Virus record (IMG/VR): IMGVR_UViG_3300036651_001856 | Location: 1-26,661 of that record | Source: a virus | Length of the DNA: 26,661 bases | Direction: 5' to 3' (one strand) | Part shown: positions 25,017-26,661 of the stretch, piece by piece | How the letters are laid out: each line of letters begins with the position of its first letter | Numbering within the stretch: the first letter of the stretch is position 1 | Notes under the pieces: generated by a model | What the model was told of the DNA's origin: nothing | What the model saw: only the letters and a program-made list of their open reading frames with translations | Database searches by the model: none | Translations under genes and position numbers: made by a program

Positions 25017-25900
25017 TCGACGCATTCGGAGTGGAGCGCCCGGACCTGGTCAGCAAGGCCAGCGACGAGATCCTGCATGCCGGCGCCCACGCGGTCGGGC
25101 ACGGCATCGGCCCGAAGCCCGGCTTCCACCACGCCGAGTCCGGCCGCGGCGGCCGGTACCGGATCCGCACCGAGCAGGCCGGCGACAAGCGCCAACGCGG
25201 CGTGCACGTCGCCTACCGGCCCTCGCTCACCGCGCGCCGCGCCGGTCTGGTCACCGCCGTCGCCGGATCTGGGGCCGGTGCCACCGAGGTCGACCGGCGC
25301 CTGGCCAACCGTAAGGGCGCAGGCATCAGCGCAGGCGAGCCGTACCGGCACCCGCTGCGGTCCGGGTACAAGGCCAACGCCGCGCGCGCGAAGTACGCCT
25401 CGGAGAAGATGGGCCGCAAGGCCGACGCGAAGGAGGCCCGCGGCAAGCAGGCCCCGGTGCGCCGCGTCCTGCAGAACACCTCGGCCTACAACAGCCAGGC
25501 CTTCAACCGCCTCGCCGTCGACGGGATCCGCCGCGGCAGCGCCGAGAACAGGGCCCACCCCTATGACGGGAAGAAGAAGTACACCCCGCCGCAGACGATC
25601 GGGAAGCGGGACGCCTTCGGGGTGGCCCGCGACGACATCGCCAAGGCCGGGCTCGGCTCGGTCAAGGGCGTGCTCAGCGAAGCCGAGGGGATGCTCGGCG
25701 GGTTCAAGCACGGCGTCGGCGGCGGCACCTTCGGCCAGGTCAAGGGCGGCACGTCGGCGATGCTCGGCGCGAAGGCCGGTAACGCGGTGCGCGCCGGCGG
25801 TTCCTACGCCAAGCTCAACGCCAAGCCGCTCGCGATCGGCGGCGGCGTCGCCGGGGTCGGTGTCGGCGGGGTGGCGCTCGGACGCAAGCAGGGGCAGTGA
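25013..25900 (+). CDS. Basic head-module protein of unknown function, 295 aa
   Basis: The ATG overlaps the protease stop. The product is strongly basic and Gly/Ala-rich. A DAFGVERPDLVSKA segment at residues 3-16 is echoed by DAFGVARDDIAKA at 200-212. Between them lie Arg/Lys-rich helices and a His/Gly-rich PGFHHAESGRGGRY segment. The C terminus has a Gly-rich hydrophobic stretch (about 272-289) ahead of a basic RKQGQ end. A DNA- or capsid-associated internal virion role is possible from composition and position. I do not recognise a family. Confidence 0.55.
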   Translation: MIDAFGVERPDLVSKASDEILHAGAHAVGHGIGPKPGFHHAESGRGGRYRIRTEQAGDKRQRGVHVAYRPSLTARRAGLVTAVAGSGAGATEVDRRLANRKGAGISAGEPYRHPLRSGYKANAARAKYASEKMGRKADAKEARGKQAPVRRVLQNTSAYNSQAFNRLAVDGIRRGSAENRAHPYDGKKKYTPPQTIGKRDAFGVARDDIAKAGLGSVKGVLSEAEGMLGGFKHGVGGGTFGQVKGGTSAMLGAKAGNAVRAGGSYAKLNAKPLAIGGGVAGVGVGGVALGRKQGQ

Positions 25901-26661
25901 CCGCGGCGGACCCGGCGTACCGGCAGCGGCGGCGCGCCTCGCGCAACGTCGAGCTGGCCGCTAGCGGGGTCGCCGGCGGCGTCGGTTCGGCCTTCGGTGC
26001 CGCGAAGCTGCGCGACGCCTACAAGGAGGAGCACCCGGAGGCGTTCGCCCGCACGGTGCGCCGCACCGCGAACCGGGCCAGCCGGGCCGGGGTCAGCGCC
26101 GGGCGCGTCTCACACCTCGAGCATCTCGCCACCGTCGGCAAGCCCGGGTTCAAGCCGCTGGCCATCGCCACCGCCGCCGCCGCGACCGCCACAGGCGCGA
26201 AGCGCTTCGGCGAGTACAACGACGTCAAGCATCGCCGCGAACTGCGCGCCGCCCGGGAGAAGAAGAACGCGGCCGTGGCCAAGAGCCTGCGCGAGCGGGC
26301 CCGGCAGGCGAAGAACCCGCCGCCGGTGCGCCGCCGCGCCGTCGACTCCAGCGCGATCCGTTCCGTCGGCTACCAGCGCCAGACCCGCCGCCTGGCGGTG
26401 GAGATGCGCTCGCGCCCCGGCCAGCCCTACACCTACCGGGTGAAGCCCGGCGAGGCCGCCGCGATGGAGGCCTCCGACAGCAAGGGCCGCTACTACAGCC
26501 AGCACATCCGTGGGCAGCGCAAGCGGGTGGAGCGGGTCGGCCCGATCGGTCGCGGGCGGCTGCTCGCCAAACCGGACACGGTGGAGAAGATGATCAGTCC
26601 GTTCGGGGTCGTGCACGCCGTCGCGAAGTCCGATGTCGGCAACGGTGAGTACAAGCCCGCC
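25897..26661 (+). CDS. KTSC-domain protein, 3' partial, 255 codons visible
   Basis: GTG at 25897 overlapping the previous stop (GTGA). The frame is open to the window end, so the gene is truncated by the edge. Residues 1-115 are basic, Ala-rich and helical with a short hydrophobic stretch (about 20-36). Residues 116-150 are Lys/Arg-rich. Residues 152-206 match the KTSC domain layout: SSAIRSVGYQRQTRRLAVEM, YTYRVKPGEAAAM, and SKGRYYSQHIRG. Near the visible end, SPFGVVHAVAKS (234-245) resembles the FGV motif of the preceding protein. KTSC domains occur in phage and bacterial proteins; their exact role is not established. Confidence 0.65.
   Translation, partial: MTAADPAYRQRRRASRNVELAASGVAGGVGSAFGAAKLRDAYKEEHPEAFARTVRRTANRASRAGVSAGRVSHLEHLATVGKPGFKPLAIATAAAATATGAKRFGEYNDVKHRRELRAAREKKNAAVAKSLRERARQAKNPPPVRRRAVDSSAIRSVGYQRQTRRLAVEMRSRPGQPYTYRVKPGEAAAMEASDSKGRYYSQHIRGQRKRVERVGPIGRGRLLAKPDTVEKMISPFGVVHAVAKSDVGNGEYKPA

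Noticed and set aside
1-26661. tRNA genes, CRISPR arrays, insertion sequences, integrase or attachment site
   Set aside because: I looked for cloverleaf-like, evenly spaced repeat, transposase and recombinase patterns and saw none. The dense repeats at 1-430 are collagen codons, not a CRISPR array.

Overview
The window is a contiguous piece of a tailed bacteriophage or prophage genome. All real genes are on the + strand. The very high G+C content, the C/G bias at third codon positions, the GTG starts and the DUF935/MuF/XkdF-type head genes point to an actinobacterial host. This is an inference, because no host gene, tRNA, integrase or repressor is present. The gene at each edge is cut by the window.

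Bases 1-11590 hold the adsorption end of a tail module. It begins with a modular tail fibre (collagen-like repeats plus five carbohydrate-binding-like units) and continues with several small and large minor tail proteins. Three of the small proteins look like one family. The 677-aa protein appears to end in a lectin/LamG-like domain, and the 751-aa protein is hub-like. Bases 11591-11718 are a non-coding or leader stretch with a direct repeat and a short ORF that has a strong ribosome binding site. Bases 11719-14603 are a lysis-type cassette: a four-helix membrane protein, a single-span coiled-coil protein, a single-span proline-rich protein, a GH25-like muramidase and a holin-like protein. Bases 14603-26661 are the packaging and head module: large terminase, DUF935-type portal, a 1154-aa protein I cannot classify, a MuF-type minor head protein fused to a Nudix hydrolase, an XkdF-type prohead protease with a long N-terminal extension, a basic protein of unknown function, and a partial KTSC-domain protein.

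The genes are tightly packed, with many TGATG, ATGA or GTGA stop/start overlaps, so translational coupling is likely within each block. The holin-like gene is coupled to the terminase gene, so the order tail fibre - lysis - terminase - portal - head is continuous. That suggests a circular or circularly permuted map without a genome end between lysis and packaging.

The most unusual item is the 831-aa protein at 21283-23778. It has a MuF-like part with a Cys cluster, a Nudix box keeping its metal-binding glutamates, a linker of repeated LT motifs with polyproline, and a C-terminal domain of unknown function. A portal-associated, virion-loaded nucleotide hydrolase, possibly a multi-domain injected effector, is a reasonable hypothesis. 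Secondary signals are an FGV...K peptide motif recurring in the two genes after the protease, an IHIH motif shared by the 1154-aa and MuF-Nudix proteins, and a probable reading-frame switch in the proline-rich lysis gene.
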